A stretch of DNA of 64,000 bases from Neohoeflea coraliihabitans (GTDB lineage: Bacteria; Pseudomonadota; Alphaproteobacteria; Rhizobiales; Rhizobiaceae): NCBI RefSeq assembly GCF_019334345.1, contig NZ_JAHWQX010000002.1, positions 992,001 to 1,056,000 of the forward strand, in the 5' to 3' direction. Shown here in pieces: positions 7,396 to 15,478 of this stretch; within the stretch, counting starts at the first letter, position 1, and every line of letters begins with the position of its first letter. The position numbers were made by a program, and so were the translations under genes. The notes under the pieces are model-generated. The model saw nothing but the letters and a program-made list of their open reading frames with translations, had not been told where the DNA came from and ran no database searches.

Positions 7396-9948
7396 TCAAA
7401 CGATATACCTGTCCCAACTTCCATAGTGCTCCTTGCTGCGGCGCCCGTGTGGAAGGCTCAGCGGTATCAGGGCAAGGCCAGCCGCCATCCCCACAAGACT
7501 TCCCGCTATGGTTCCGCCTTCCAGAAAGAGCGGGGCGACGATCAGCCACACACCAAAAAGGATATTGAGAAACCTCAGCGGACGCGCCACCTCGGCCCAA
7601 GCGATGACTGCAGTGGTCAGGACCAGCGCTCCTATGAGGTGATCGCTGTTCGCGAGCGCGGCTTGATTGCCGAAAATTGCGCGCGAGAGCATCAGCATGG
7701 TTCCGATCCCGGCGCTAAGCCCCAAGGTCCAGGGCACGGTGACGCCACGCGCGCTCTGCCGGAGGATCTCCATGGGTCTCGCGTCGAAGCTCATCTCTCC
7801 GCCCGTGCGGCCACCCGGCAGCGCGTCGCCCTTGAAGAAGGCACGCCAGAAGGGCCGGCCACGCCGCGTGTTCCAAACCATGAACTGGATCATGGCCACA
7901 ATTTCATCCAGCGAGAAGGGGATCATGATCAACATCGCCAGCGCCGCCATGAGGCAGAGTGTGCAATAGGTCCCGATGGCGATCGGCTGGATGATGATAA
8001 AGTAAATACTGACAACGCCCAATGGTCCCACCACAATTCCGAAGAGCGCCACCATCCAGGGCATGGTGCGCCAGCGCAGGCGGCTTCCCATGACCCCCAT
8101 CAGGATCTCGAACATGTAGCTCATGGCGCCAAGTCCGCCATCTGCTATCGGCCAAGCCTTCGAAACGTCGGAGGTGATGATGTATTCGGTGCCGTTGAGC
8201 GCCGAGGGCGCTGAAAAGAAGGGTTCCCACACGCCGACGATGTGTCCGAGCTGATAGGCCGTAAGGATTCGCGACAGGATGAAGCCGATTGCCCCCAGGG
8301 CAATGATAGGAAGGCGCTGGACATAGGTCGAGGGGCAGTAGGTCCATCCCGGTGGAATGTCCGTATTGTCCATCATGCCTTCGCGTGACATGCCGGGCAT
8401 CATCGGGATCAGGATGGTCAGCGCGATCACCAGTGCGCCGATGAGCGTATCATTGGCATATACCGCCGCATCCGGGGTCCAGAAGACAATCGGCGCGGCC
8501 AGGAGCCAGACGCCTAGTCCGGCATTCGCCCATTGCGCCCAGCCCATGCCGGGGCGGAGCGAAAGGGCGGCGAAGATCATGATGGCGAGTCCGGTGAAGA
8601 CGTCGTTCCAGGCTGTCAGCCAGCTTCGCGTGGCGGCGGCCCAGAGACCGCGATCCTCGGTCACGCGCAGGACAGCGGCGCTGAATTCGGTCTGGTCGAA
8701 GGTGCCGAAGACCGACGGCGCCGTGGCAAGCCAGAGCCCCAGCCCCATGACCAGCCAGTGCACCCAAAGCATCGAGAAATGCATCTGCCGCATGTGAGCC
8801 GCATGCTCGCGGTTGGCCAGATCTTGCTCGGCGGGGGGCGGCACCTCGTCAGCCTCTTCTTTGGCGGCGGCCTTCTCGACCTTCGCACCAGAGACGCGGG
8901 CAGCGTTCAGGCCGTTGCTGCGATACCAGTCGAAGGGGTCGTCCTTCAGTTTCTCGACGATGCGGGGGATGTCGTCGCGCAGGCTGTGCCGCGGCGTCCA
9001 TCCGAGCTGCTCCTTGGCGGCCGTGAGGTCGAGCTCGTAGTGATCGCTGGAAATGTCCACCATCCATGCACGGATGAATGCGTTCTCGCCGAGCACCTGG
9101 TTCTCCATCCAGGCTCCCAACTTGGCCAGCCGCGGCGGAATATTCCAGGTGACCCAGTCTTCGCCGTGCAGCTCCCGGCCGATCAGGCGCTGGAGCTCAC
9201 CGAAGGGCACGGGTTCCTCTTCGCCCAGCAGCAGCGGTAGAACCGCAGGGAGATCGGAACGCCGGTCGACGATGCGCTCCACCGCATCAAGCAGGTCTTC
9301 GAGATGCAGGAAGGCCTGCCCTCGTGCCAGATCGCCGGGGTAAACCTTGCCGCTGAACCGCCGCTCGGAAATGCGGGCGATCTGATGGGCGAGGAAGGTC
9401 GAATGGCCAGCGTCGTCATAGACGCCGGCCGGGCGCATTAGCACAAGCTTCTCCTTGCCCCGCTCCGCGCGCAACATGGCTTCCGTGCGGATCTTCGAGG
9501 CGCGATAGGGCAGCTTCGCGTCGAAGGGGTGATCTTCGGCGATCGGCCGCCCCGGCGCGGTCGGGGCGTGGGCGAGCATGGTCGAGGCGAAGACGAACTG
9601 CTCCAGCTCGAACTCCTGGAGCCCCGTCAGAAGACGCTTGGTTCCCTCTACCGTCACCGCGTCGTAGGCACCGCTTTCCTCCCCCGTCAGGTCGAAATAG
9701 GCGGCGAGGTGAATGCAGGCGGCGATGCGGTCGCCATAGGCAAGGCGCACGCGGGCAAGCGCCTTGTCGACGCTCGCCTGATCGGTGATGTCGAAACAGA
9801 CGCATTCAGCCTGATGCGGCGGGTGGGGCGGCGAGTGCCGGTCCAGTCCGACGACCCGGTGGCGGTCGTGCAGCCGCCGTACCACCGCAGATCCCAGAAA
9901 CCCGCTTGATCCGGTGACGATGACTACGGATTTTTCGTGCTTATCCAA
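7396..9948 (-). CDS. Fusion protein: SDR/epimerase, SPW repeats, VKOR-like domain, SPW repeats
   Basis: About 850 residues with four parts. Residues 1-345 are an extended short-chain dehydrogenase/epimerase: TGSSGFLG (12-19) for NAD(P) and the catalytic YxxxK (Tyr148, Lys152). A charged linker follows to about 390. Residues 391-520 hold paired SPW membrane repeats (GLGLWLATAP, GLGVWLLAAP). Residues 530-695 resemble vitamin K epoxide reductase, with the active-site CTLC pair (662 and 665) in a membrane helix. The C-terminus (740-850) has another SPW-like unit (FGVWLIVAP). VKOR enzymes make disulfides outside the cytoplasm using quinone, but the usual shuttle-loop cysteines are absent here. The TTG at 9948 is chosen because it follows the upstream peptide without overlap; a TTG at 9990 would add 14 residues. 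It is probably co-transcribed with the Met-rich peptide and the CBS protein upstream. Confidence 0.85.
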   Translation of the reverse strand: MDKHEKSVVIVTGSSGFLGSAVVRRLHDRHRVVGLDRHSPPHPPHQAECVCFDITDQASVDKALARVRLAYGDRIAACIHLAAYFDLTGEESGAYDAVTVEGTKRLLTGLQEFELEQFVFASTMLAHAPTAPGRPIAEDHPFDAKLPYRASKIRTEAMLRAERGKEKLVLMRPAGVYDDAGHSTFLAHQIARISERRFSGKVYPGDLARGQAFLHLEDLLDAVERIVDRRSDLPAVLPLLLGEEEPVPFGELQRLIGRELHGEDWVTWNIPPRLAKLGAWMENQVLGENAFIRAWMVDISSDHYELDLTAAKEQLGWTPRHSLRDDIPRIVEKLKDDPFDWYRSNGLNAARVSGAKVEKAAAKEEADEVPPPAEQDLANREHAAHMRQMHFSMLWVHWLVMGLGLWLATAPSVFGTFDQTEFSAAVLRVTEDRGLWAAATRSWLTAWNDVFTGLAIMIFAALSLRPGMGWAQWANAGLGVWLLAAPIVFWTPDAAVYANDTLIGALVIALTILIPMMPGMSREGMMDNTDIPPGWTYCPSTYVQRLPIIALGAIGFILSRILTAYQLGHIVGVWEPFFSAPSALNGTEYIITSDVSKAWPIADGGLGAMSYMFEILMGVMGSRLRWRTMPWMVALFGIVVGPLGVVSIYFIIIQPIAIGTYCTLCLMAALAMLIMIPFSLDEIVAMIQFMVWNTRRGRPFWRAFFKGDALPGGRTGGEMSFDARPMEILRQSARGVTVPWTLGLSAGIGTMLMLSRAIFGNQAALANSDHLIGALVLTTAVIAWAEVARPLRFLNILFGVWLIVAPLFLEGGTIAGSLVGMAAGLALIPLSLPHGRRSKEHYGSWDRYIV

Positions 9949-9961
9949 TGGCTCGCCAGCC

Positions 9962-10078
9962 TCATTTGCGGAGGTACTTGACCAACGCAACGACGATGAG
10001 GATCAGCACCACCGCTATGAGCAGCCAGACAAGACCCATGCCGAACATCATGCCGCCGCCCATCATTCCATCCATCAT
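9962..10078 (-). CDS. 38-residue Met-rich single-helix membrane peptide
   Basis: The product starts MMDGMMGGGMMFGMG and continues as one hydrophobic helix (VWLLIAVVLILIV) ending in VALVKYLRK. A strong AGGAGG site and a second AGGAG precede the ATG, which supports real translation. It has eight methionines in 38 residues, most of them facing the predicted periplasmic side. It is similar in layout and tail (VALVKYLR) to the peptide at 4947-5090, so the two look like paralogues. It sits between the CBS protein and the SDR/VKOR fusion on the same strand. Metal binding or a small regulatory membrane subunit are both possible; neither is proven. Confidence 0.65.
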   Translation of the reverse strand: MMDGMMGGGMMFGMGLVWLLIAVVLILIVVALVKYLRK

Positions 10079-10208
10079 GCTCCTGCCTCCTGCTTCGTTT
10101 CAGATCCGGTCGGTGTTCACTCGGCTCTTCCATCAGGTTCCAGCGCCCGATGTGGGGCCGCCCGTCTCGTCTGGCACGCGAAGTGGACCTGATCGCGCCC
10201 TCATTTCG

Positions 10209-10643
10209 TCAGCAGCAGCCCGATTTGCGCTCGGGCTTCGAAATCTCCTGAACGAGATCGGCCGTTTCCTGACCGCTGGCACCGCGCGCAACGTCGGCCT
10301 GGGCGACCATCCCGCAGCACTTTCCGTTCCCATCCGTAACGATTGCGCGCCGCACCTGGTGCTCCTCCATCTTGTCGCAGCACGCCGAGACGTCCTCCTC
10401 CGGAGTCGTGGTCATGACGTCGGTGGTCATGATCTCGGACACCGGGGTGTCGCTTCCTTTTCCCTCCGCGACGGCGCGGCAGCAGATGTCGCGGTCGGTG
10501 ACGATGCCCACCGGCTTTTCCTCTTCGTCAAGAACCGGGAGGGAACCGACCGACTTCTCGGCCATAATGATGGCGGCATCGCGGATCGGGTCGGTGCGAC
10601 GGCAGCAGGCCGGGTCGCGGCTCATGATTTCGTGAACTTGCAT
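10209..10643 (-). CDS. CBS-pair protein with five vicinal cysteine pairs
   Basis: A 144-residue cytoplasmic protein made of two CBS domains (about 1-60 and 68-122). Landmarks are VHEIMSRDP, GSLPVLDEEEKPVGIVTDRDI, VSEIMTTDV and a second, shorter domain. CBS pairs usually bind adenine nucleotides and regulate a partner. Unusually, all ten cysteines are in adjacent pairs: 13-14, 54-55, 88-89, 109-110 and the last two residues 143-144. Vicinal cysteines can bind soft metals or form disulfides. AAGGAG lies 6 bases before the ATG. It is the first gene of a minus-strand unit with the Met-rich peptide and the SDR/VKOR fusion, and it is divergent from a disulfide flavoprotein. A thiol or metal sensing role is inferred. 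Confidence 0.9.
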   Translation of the reverse strand: MQVHEIMSRDPACCRRTDPIRDAAIIMAEKSVGSLPVLDEEEKPVGIVTDRDICCRAVAEGKGSDTPVSEIMTTDVMTTTPEEDVSACCDKMEEHQVRRAIVTDGNGKCCGMVAQADVARGASGQETADLVQEISKPERKSGCC

Positions 10644-10805
10644 GGCGTGTCTCCTTGGCTAACTGTCCAAGAACGGCTCAATTCCCGGCAGGTTCCAAGC
10701 CAGCGCCTGCGGCGCGGCTGACAGATCAAAAACGGGCCCGCCTACAGGAAAGCGCACCGCCGCGATCAGGGCTGCGCCTCATCACCTCTGGCGCCAAGCC
10801 CCCGG

Positions 10806-10910
10806 ATGAAGGCTCGCATGATGGCCCGCATGGTTCCCATGCTTGCCGGCCTTGTCGGCGCCGGGGCCCTGGCCGGCTGGCTGGCTGCTCGCGGCAGCCG
10901 GCGAACCTGA
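10806..10910 (+). CDS. Possible 34-residue hydrophobic peptide
   Basis: A short frame encodes MKARMMARMVPM followed by a Gly/Ala-rich hydrophobic stretch and a basic end (ARGSRRT). It ends 16 bases before the flavoprotein ATG on the same strand. There is no good ribosome site before the first ATG; an AAGG before the ATG at 10818 could serve a shorter form. It could be a leader peptide or a chance frame. Confidence 0.3.
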   Translation: MKARMMARMVPMLAGLVGAGALAGWLAARGSRRT

Positions 10911-10926
10911 CTAGAGGAGTTTTACG

Positions 10927-12273
10927 ATGAGCAAGACCTACGACGTGATTGTTATCGGCAGCGGCACCGCTGCGACCACCGTGGCAAAGCGTGTCAGCGC
11001 CGCGGGCCGAAGCGTTGCCGTGACGGATTTTCGCCCCTATGGCGGCACCTGTGCACTTCGCGGCTGCGATCCCAAGAAGATGCTGATCGGGGGCACCTCT
11101 GCCGCCGACCACGCCCGCCGGATGCAGGGCAAGGGAGTCGAGGGCGACGTGCGGATCGACTGGCACGAACTGCTGGAGTTCAAGCGCGGCTTCACGGACC
11201 CTGTGCCGGAGAAGAAGGAGAAGAGCTTCTCCGAAAGCGGCATCGCGACCTTCCACGGGCAGGCCCGCTTCGTTGGCCCAAACGCTGTTGAGGTCGATGG
11301 CGAAACGCTGGAGGCCAAGCACATCGTCCTGGCGGCCGGGGCGGAGCCGATGAAGCTGGGCATCCCCGGTGAGGAGCACCTGATCGACAACAAGGGCTTC
11401 CTTGAGATGGAAAGCCTGCCGCGCCGGATCGTGCTGGTCGGCGGAGGCTACATCGCCGCCGAGTTCTCCCATATCGCCGCGCGAGCCGGGGCCGAGGTCA
11501 CGATCCTCCAGCACGGTGAGCGGATGCTCAAGGGCTTCGATCCGGACCTGGTCGGATGGCTGATGGAGAAGTACGAAGAGATCGGCGTGACCCTGCACAC
11601 CGGCACCGAGGTCAAGCGCATCGAGAAGACCGGCGACGCCTTCCGCATCACCGCAGCCGGCGACGACGGTTCTGAAATCTTCGAAGCGGACCTGGTCGTG
11701 CATGCCGCTGGCCGCAAGCCCGACTTCGAGCCGCTCGACCTTGAGGCCGGTGGGGTGGAACTGCGGGACGGCAAGCTGGCCCTCAACGAATACCTGCAGA
11801 GCACGTCGAACCGGGCCGTCTATGCCGCCGGCGACACTGCCCAGATGGGCCCGCCGCTGACTCCCGTGTCCAATCACGACGGCAATGTGGTTGTGGCGAA
11901 CCTGCTGGAAGGCAATCACAGCACGCCGAACTACAAGGGCGTTCCTTCGGTCGCCTTCACCCTGCCGTCGATTGCTCGTGTGGGGCTCGACGAGGCCGAG
12001 GCCCATGGACAGGGATTGAAGTTTCGCATGCAGTGCGACCGGACGCCCGGCTGGTTCTCGACGCGCCAACAGGCGGAATCCGTCTCGGGTTACAAGGTCC
12101 TGGTCGAGGAAGGCAGCGAGCGCATCCTGGGCGCCCACCTGCTGGGACCGCACGCCGACGAGGTCATCAATGTCTTCACCCTGGCCGTGCGGCACGGGCT
12201 CACGGCCGACCAGCTCAAGGACACGATGTTCGCCTATCCCACCGGGGCGTCTGACATCTCGTCGATGCTCTGA
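10927..12273 (+). CDS. FAD-dependent pyridine nucleotide-disulfide oxidoreductase (MerA/Lpd-like)
   Basis: A 448-residue class I flavoprotein disulfide reductase. It has the FAD motif GSGTAA (11-16), the redox-active pair CALRGC (Cys42, Cys47), a second nucleotide motif GGGYIAAEF near 171-180, the FAD-contacting AAGDTAQ, and a dimer domain. The family moves electrons from NAD(P)H through FAD to a disulfide or metal. It has no N-terminal HMA domain and no C-terminal Cys-Cys pair, so it is not a standard mercuric reductase. The usual C-terminal His-Pro-Thr-x-x-Glu acid/base pair reads AYPTGASD, so the base is changed. GAGGAG lies 7 bases before the ATG. It is divergent from the Cys-rich CBS gene. 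Confidence 0.88.
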   Translation: MSKTYDVIVIGSGTAATTVAKRVSAAGRSVAVTDFRPYGGTCALRGCDPKKMLIGGTSAADHARRMQGKGVEGDVRIDWHELLEFKRGFTDPVPEKKEKSFSESGIATFHGQARFVGPNAVEVDGETLEAKHIVLAAGAEPMKLGIPGEEHLIDNKGFLEMESLPRRIVLVGGGYIAAEFSHIAARAGAEVTILQHGERMLKGFDPDLVGWLMEKYEEIGVTLHTGTEVKRIEKTGDAFRITAAGDDGSEIFEADLVVHAAGRKPDFEPLDLEAGGVELRDGKLALNEYLQSTSNRAVYAAGDTAQMGPPLTPVSNHDGNVVVANLLEGNHSTPNYKGVPSVAFTLPSIARVGLDEAEAHGQGLKFRMQCDRTPGWFSTRQQAESVSGYKVLVEEGSERILGAHLLGPHADEVINVFTLAVRHGLTADQLKDTMFAYPTGASDISSML

Positions 12274-12689
12274 GTGAGTTCCGCGAGCCGGACGAGACTC
12301 CGACAGCGCCCATCTTTCCGCCGACCTGCGCGTTGAAGGCATCGCGCTGCGAGCCTCGGTTTTTTCATCGTGCCTATCGGGACCGGACGTTCTGGTCCCC
12401 ACGTTCCCCGAGTAACCGGCTCATTCGGGGCCAAAAAGCAGACGCCGTCGAGCGAGCGGCATCAGCAGCTCGATCGGCGGGCGGCAGCAAAGCGGAACAG
12501 ACGGAGTGGGAAATCGGGCGCCGGGAAAGACAGAGGCAGGCCAATTGCGCCGTGAAAAACGGCGGCGGTAGAGCGGAGCGCGAAGCTTCAAATCCCTGCG
12601 CCAGCGCAGATGAATGTTAGGGACGGTGTTGGGGAGGATCTCCTGCCGATCAGAATCACAAAGCAGAAACAACCTGTTAAAAAGAAGGA
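12274..12689. other. Gene-free stretch between metal region and tRNA-Ser
   Basis: No coding region can be supported in these 416 bases. The stretch lies at the 3' side of tRNA-Ser, where site-specific integrases often insert islands. I looked for a second copy of the tRNA 3' end in the left part of the window and saw none, so any matching attachment site would lie beyond base 1. No integrase is visible in the window. Confidence 0.35.
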
Positions 12690-12779
12690 TGGCGGAGAGA
12701 GAGGGATTCGAACCCTCGAGACGGTTACCCGCCTACACACTTTCCAGGCGTGCGCCTTCGACCACTCGGCCACCTCTCC
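12690..12779 (-). tRNA. tRNA-Ser (anticodon GGA)
   Basis: A 90-base class II tRNA with an encoded CCA end. The acceptor stem GGAGAGG pairs with TCTCTCC, the D arm has GCCGAGTGG, the anticodon loop CTGGAAA carries GGA, a long variable arm follows, and the T arm contains GGTTCGAATCC. It separates the accessory metal region from core genes. Confidence 0.97.
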
Positions 12780-13009
12780 GCTTTCACCGGCGCGCCCCCT
12801 CAGACATACAAGCTTGAACAGGGCGCGGCGACGTATCCGGCGCAATGGTCCGGAACGCGCGGCACTATAGTCGGAACACTTGCAATGGCAACCGCTAATT
12901 CGCGTGCTTTTCAAGGCTTTTGCGGTCCTGTCGGCGGGCGGCGTTGCACTGGCGCGCCGCCACCCCTATTTCTAGTCGAGCAGCATCGAAATATGCGGGG
13001 GAGATCCGG

Positions 13010-13327
13010 GTGCGTTTCGTTCTCAGGCTCATCAGTTTGTTCTTTCTGGTCATCGCGGTGATCACCGGCGTCGTCGATGCCATACAGTCGGTCAGCAGCG
13101 GGATGTTCGACCCGACGATACTGGGACAGGCCTGGTTTGAATTCAGTCCCGGCACCCTAAATCAACTGCAGGCGGTGGTGCAGCGCTACGTGCATCCGCT
13201 GGTCTGGGACCCGGGCGCGCAATGGCTGCTGACGCAGCCGGCAGCGGCGGTGTTCCTGGCGCTGTCCTTGCTGTTTTATCTGCTGGGCTATCGTCGCCGG
13301 AAAGCCGCCGGCCGGTTCGCAGCCTGA
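13010..13327 (+). CDS. Two-helix conserved membrane protein (PetM-like annotation in Rhizobiales)
   Basis: A 105-residue protein with an N-terminal helix (FVLRLISLFFLVIAVITG) and a C-terminal helix (AVFLALSLLFYLLG) followed by basic residues. The middle contains AWFEFSPGTLNQLQ and a Trp-rich loop. I chose the GTG at 13010 because GGGGGAG lies about 6 bases ahead and the protein then starts directly with its first helix. Similar proteins in Rhizobiales genomes are sometimes named after the cytochrome b6f subunit PetM, but that name is not functional evidence. It lies upstream of msrA on the same strand, about 50 bases away. Confidence 0.7.
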   Translation: MRFVLRLISLFFLVIAVITGVVDAIQSVSSGMFDPTILGQAWFEFSPGTLNQLQAVVQRYVHPLVWDPGAQWLLTQPAAAVFLALSLLFYLLGYRRRKAAGRFAA

Positions 13328-13378
13328 ATGAAGGGGCCATTTCGCGGCCCGAATCCGATGAGTGGCCCGAAAGGATGA

Positions 13379-14053
13379 ATGATGTTTGCAAGTGCAGCAA
13401 TGAACAAGAAAACACGCATGCCGGAAGCCAGCGAAGCGCTGCCGGGCCGGGCGGAAGCGATTGCCACAGCCGAACGGAATTTTGTCACTGGCGCAGCCTT
13501 GAAAGCGGACGTGACCGCGGGGCACGAAGAAGCCTTTTTCGGCATGGGATGCTTTTGGGGTGCCGAGCGCCTTTTCTGGGAAACGCCCGGGGTGATCTCG
13601 ACGGCAGTCGGATATGCCGGCGGCCTGACGCCCAATCCAACCTATCGCGAAACGGTGACCGGTTTGACCGGGCATGCTGAAATCGTCCGCGTCGTCTTCG
13701 ATCCGGCGGTCGTCGGTTATGAGAGATTGCTGGCGCTCTTTTTCGAGGCGCACGATCCGACCCAGGGCATGCGCCAGGGCAATGATGTCGGCACCACCTA
13801 TCGCTCGGCCCTATACACGACCAGCGAAGCGCAGCTGCAGGCAGCACGCGACGCAGCCGAGGCTTACCAGAAGGCTCTTGACGATGCCGGCCATGGGGGC
13901 CGGGTGACGACCGAGATCCAGCCGGCGCCCGCGTTCTTTTATGCCGAAGAAGAGCATCAGCAGTATCTGGCGAAGAATCCGCAGGGCTATTGCGGGCTGC
14001 GCGGCACCGGCATCGCCTGCCCGATTCCTTCCTCTAGGGAAGCTGCCGGGTGA
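13379..14053 (+). CDS. msrA: Peptide-methionine (S)-S-oxide reductase MsrA
   Basis: A 224-residue MsrA that repairs oxidised methionine in proteins. The catalytic GMGCFWG has Cys58, and the partner cysteines for recycling with thioredoxin are in [12 protein letters not shown] near the C-terminus. Other family blocks are VGYAGG, NPTYREV-type (here [10 protein letters not shown]) and THAE-type (here GHAEIVRV). The N-terminus is about 40 residues longer than the minimal domain but has no signal peptide, so it is cytoplasmic. AAAGGA lies just before the start. Confidence 0.97.
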   Translation: MMFASAAMNKKTRMPEASEALPGRAEAIATAERNFVTGAALKADVTAGHEEAFFGMGCFWGAERLFWETPGVISTAVGYAGGLTPNPTYRETVTGLTGHAEIVRVVFDPAVVGYERLLALFFEAHDPTQGMRQGNDVGTTYRSALYTTSEAQLQAARDAAEAYQKALDDAGHGGRVTTEIQPAPAFFYAEEEHQQYLAKNPQGYCGLRGTGIACPIPSSREAAG

Positions 14054-14298
14054 GGATGCCGCGGTTCGCGATGGCAGGTGGCAAGGCCGCGCACACCCGT
14101 GAAATCAACGTTGGAATCTGAGCAAAGCCGTGCAAGGATGCGGCGACCGGCACCCCTGCCTGCGAGATGATCGGTATGCGCCGATATCGTCTGCCAGGCG
14201 GGAGCGCGACGGGGAACAAAGAGCTATGTGAAAACACAGCGTGAGATTGCGCGGCAATGAACCGCGCCCATCTCCCAATAACCACAGGGTCGCATCCT

Positions 14299-15312
14299 AT
14301 GAAACGCACACTCCTCAGTCTTCTGACGATTTCCGCCATGGCCGCCACGTCGGCAATGGCTATTGTCCCGGCGTCCGCCGAGGATATCAAACCGGCGCTG
14401 ATCTACGATCTGGGCGGCAAGTTCGACAAATCGTTCAACGAGGCCGCCTATAACGGAGCCGAGAAATTCAAGGAAGAAACGGGCATCGAGTATCGCGAGT
14501 TCGAGATCGCCAATGATTCGCAGCGCGAACAGGCCCTGCGCCGCTTCGCCCGGGATGGCAACAACCCGATCGTCATGGCCGGCTTCTCCTGGGCCTCGGC
14601 GTTGGAAAAAGTGGCCGCTGAGTATCCCGATCTTGATTTCGCGATCATCGATTCATCGGTCGATCTGCCCAATGTTCGCTCCGTCGAATTCAAGGAACAG
14701 GAAGGCTCCTATCTGGTTGGCGTGCTGGCGGCGAAGGCGTCCGAGACCGGCACCGTCAGCTTTGTCGGCGGCATGGACATCTCGCTGATCCGCAAGTTCT
14801 CCTGTGGGTACAAGGGCGGCGTGTTGGCGACCAATCCCGATGCCAAGGTGCTCGAGGCGATGACCGGCACGACGCCGGATGCCTGGAACGACCCGGTCAA
14901 GGGCGGTGAAATTGCCAAGTCGCAGATGGACCAGGGCTCGGATGTGATCTACGCCGCCGCCGGTGGCACAGGATTGGGCGTGCTGCAGGCTGCCGCCGAC
15001 GCGGGCAAGCTGGGCATCGGGGTCGATTCCAACCAGAACGGCGAGCAGCCGGGCTCGGTCCTCACCTCGATGATCAAGCGGGTCGATGTGGCCGTCTATG
15101 ATGCCTTCATGGATGCCAAGAATGGCGAGTTCGACTACGGCGCCAGCGTGCTCGGTCTCGCGGAAGACGGTGTCGGCTACGCCATGGACGAGCACAACAA
15201 GGATCTGGTGACCGACGAAATGAAAGCTGCGGCGGAAGAAGCGCGGGAAGCGATCATCGCCGGCGATATCGAAGTGCACAATTACATGTCGGACGAGTCC
15301 TGCCCCTACTAA
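14299..15312 (+). CDS. BMP-family (PnrA-like) nucleoside ABC transporter binding protein
   Basis: A 337-residue periplasmic binding protein. A Sec signal ends near ASAED (about residue 28) with no lipobox, so it is probably soluble. The hallmark IYDLGGKFDKSFNEAAYNG is followed by GVDSNQNG and a hinge-containing second lobe, as in the Med/PnrA family that binds purine nucleosides. The ATPase and permease genes usually found next to it are not in the adjacent DNA; rnd follows. Nucleoside catabolism genes at 57.7-64 kb could use what it imports. An upstream frame extension exists, but the ATG at 14299 begins the signal peptide. A strong terminator follows the gene. Confidence 0.93.
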   Translation: MKRTLLSLLTISAMAATSAMAIVPASAEDIKPALIYDLGGKFDKSFNEAAYNGAEKFKEETGIEYREFEIANDSQREQALRRFARDGNNPIVMAGFSWASALEKVAAEYPDLDFAIIDSSVDLPNVRSVEFKEQEGSYLVGVLAAKASETGTVSFVGGMDISLIRKFSCGYKGGVLATNPDAKVLEAMTGTTPDAWNDPVKGGEIAKSQMDQGSDVIYAAAGGTGLGVLQAAADAGKLGIGVDSNQNGEQPGSVLTSMIKRVDVAVYDAFMDAKNGEFDYGASVLGLAEDGVGYAMDEHNKDLVTDEMKAAAEEAREAIIAGDIEVHNYMSDESCPY

Positions 15313-15349
15313 GGCAGACCGAGCCGATCAGGTAATCATCATGCCAAGC

Positions 15350-15377
15350 GGCCGGGTCCTGTGACCCGGCCGTTTTC
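15350..15377 (+). terminator. Rho-independent terminator after the BMP gene
   Basis: A perfect 9-bp stem GGCCGGGTC / GACCCGGCC with a 4-base loop is followed by GTTTTCT. It lies 38 bases after the BMP stop codon. Confidence 0.9.
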
Positions 15378-15478
15378 TCATGCCGGGGGCCGACGATCGC
15401 CTGCGCATTTGCCGGTTCGGCGAATTGCTCTATAGCCGGAGGCTCAACAGGGCCGGAAGCTCAACAGGGAATAACTCG

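Noticed and set aside
7143-7424. A 93-codon minus-strand frame after the SDR/VKOR fusion gene.
   Set aside because: It begins inside the fusion gene, has no ribosome site I can see, and resembles no protein family.
10726-12402. A 558-codon open frame on the minus strand opposite the flavoprotein.
   Set aside because: It is antisense to a clear flavoprotein, has low-complexity composition typical of high-GC shadow frames, and shows no family motif.
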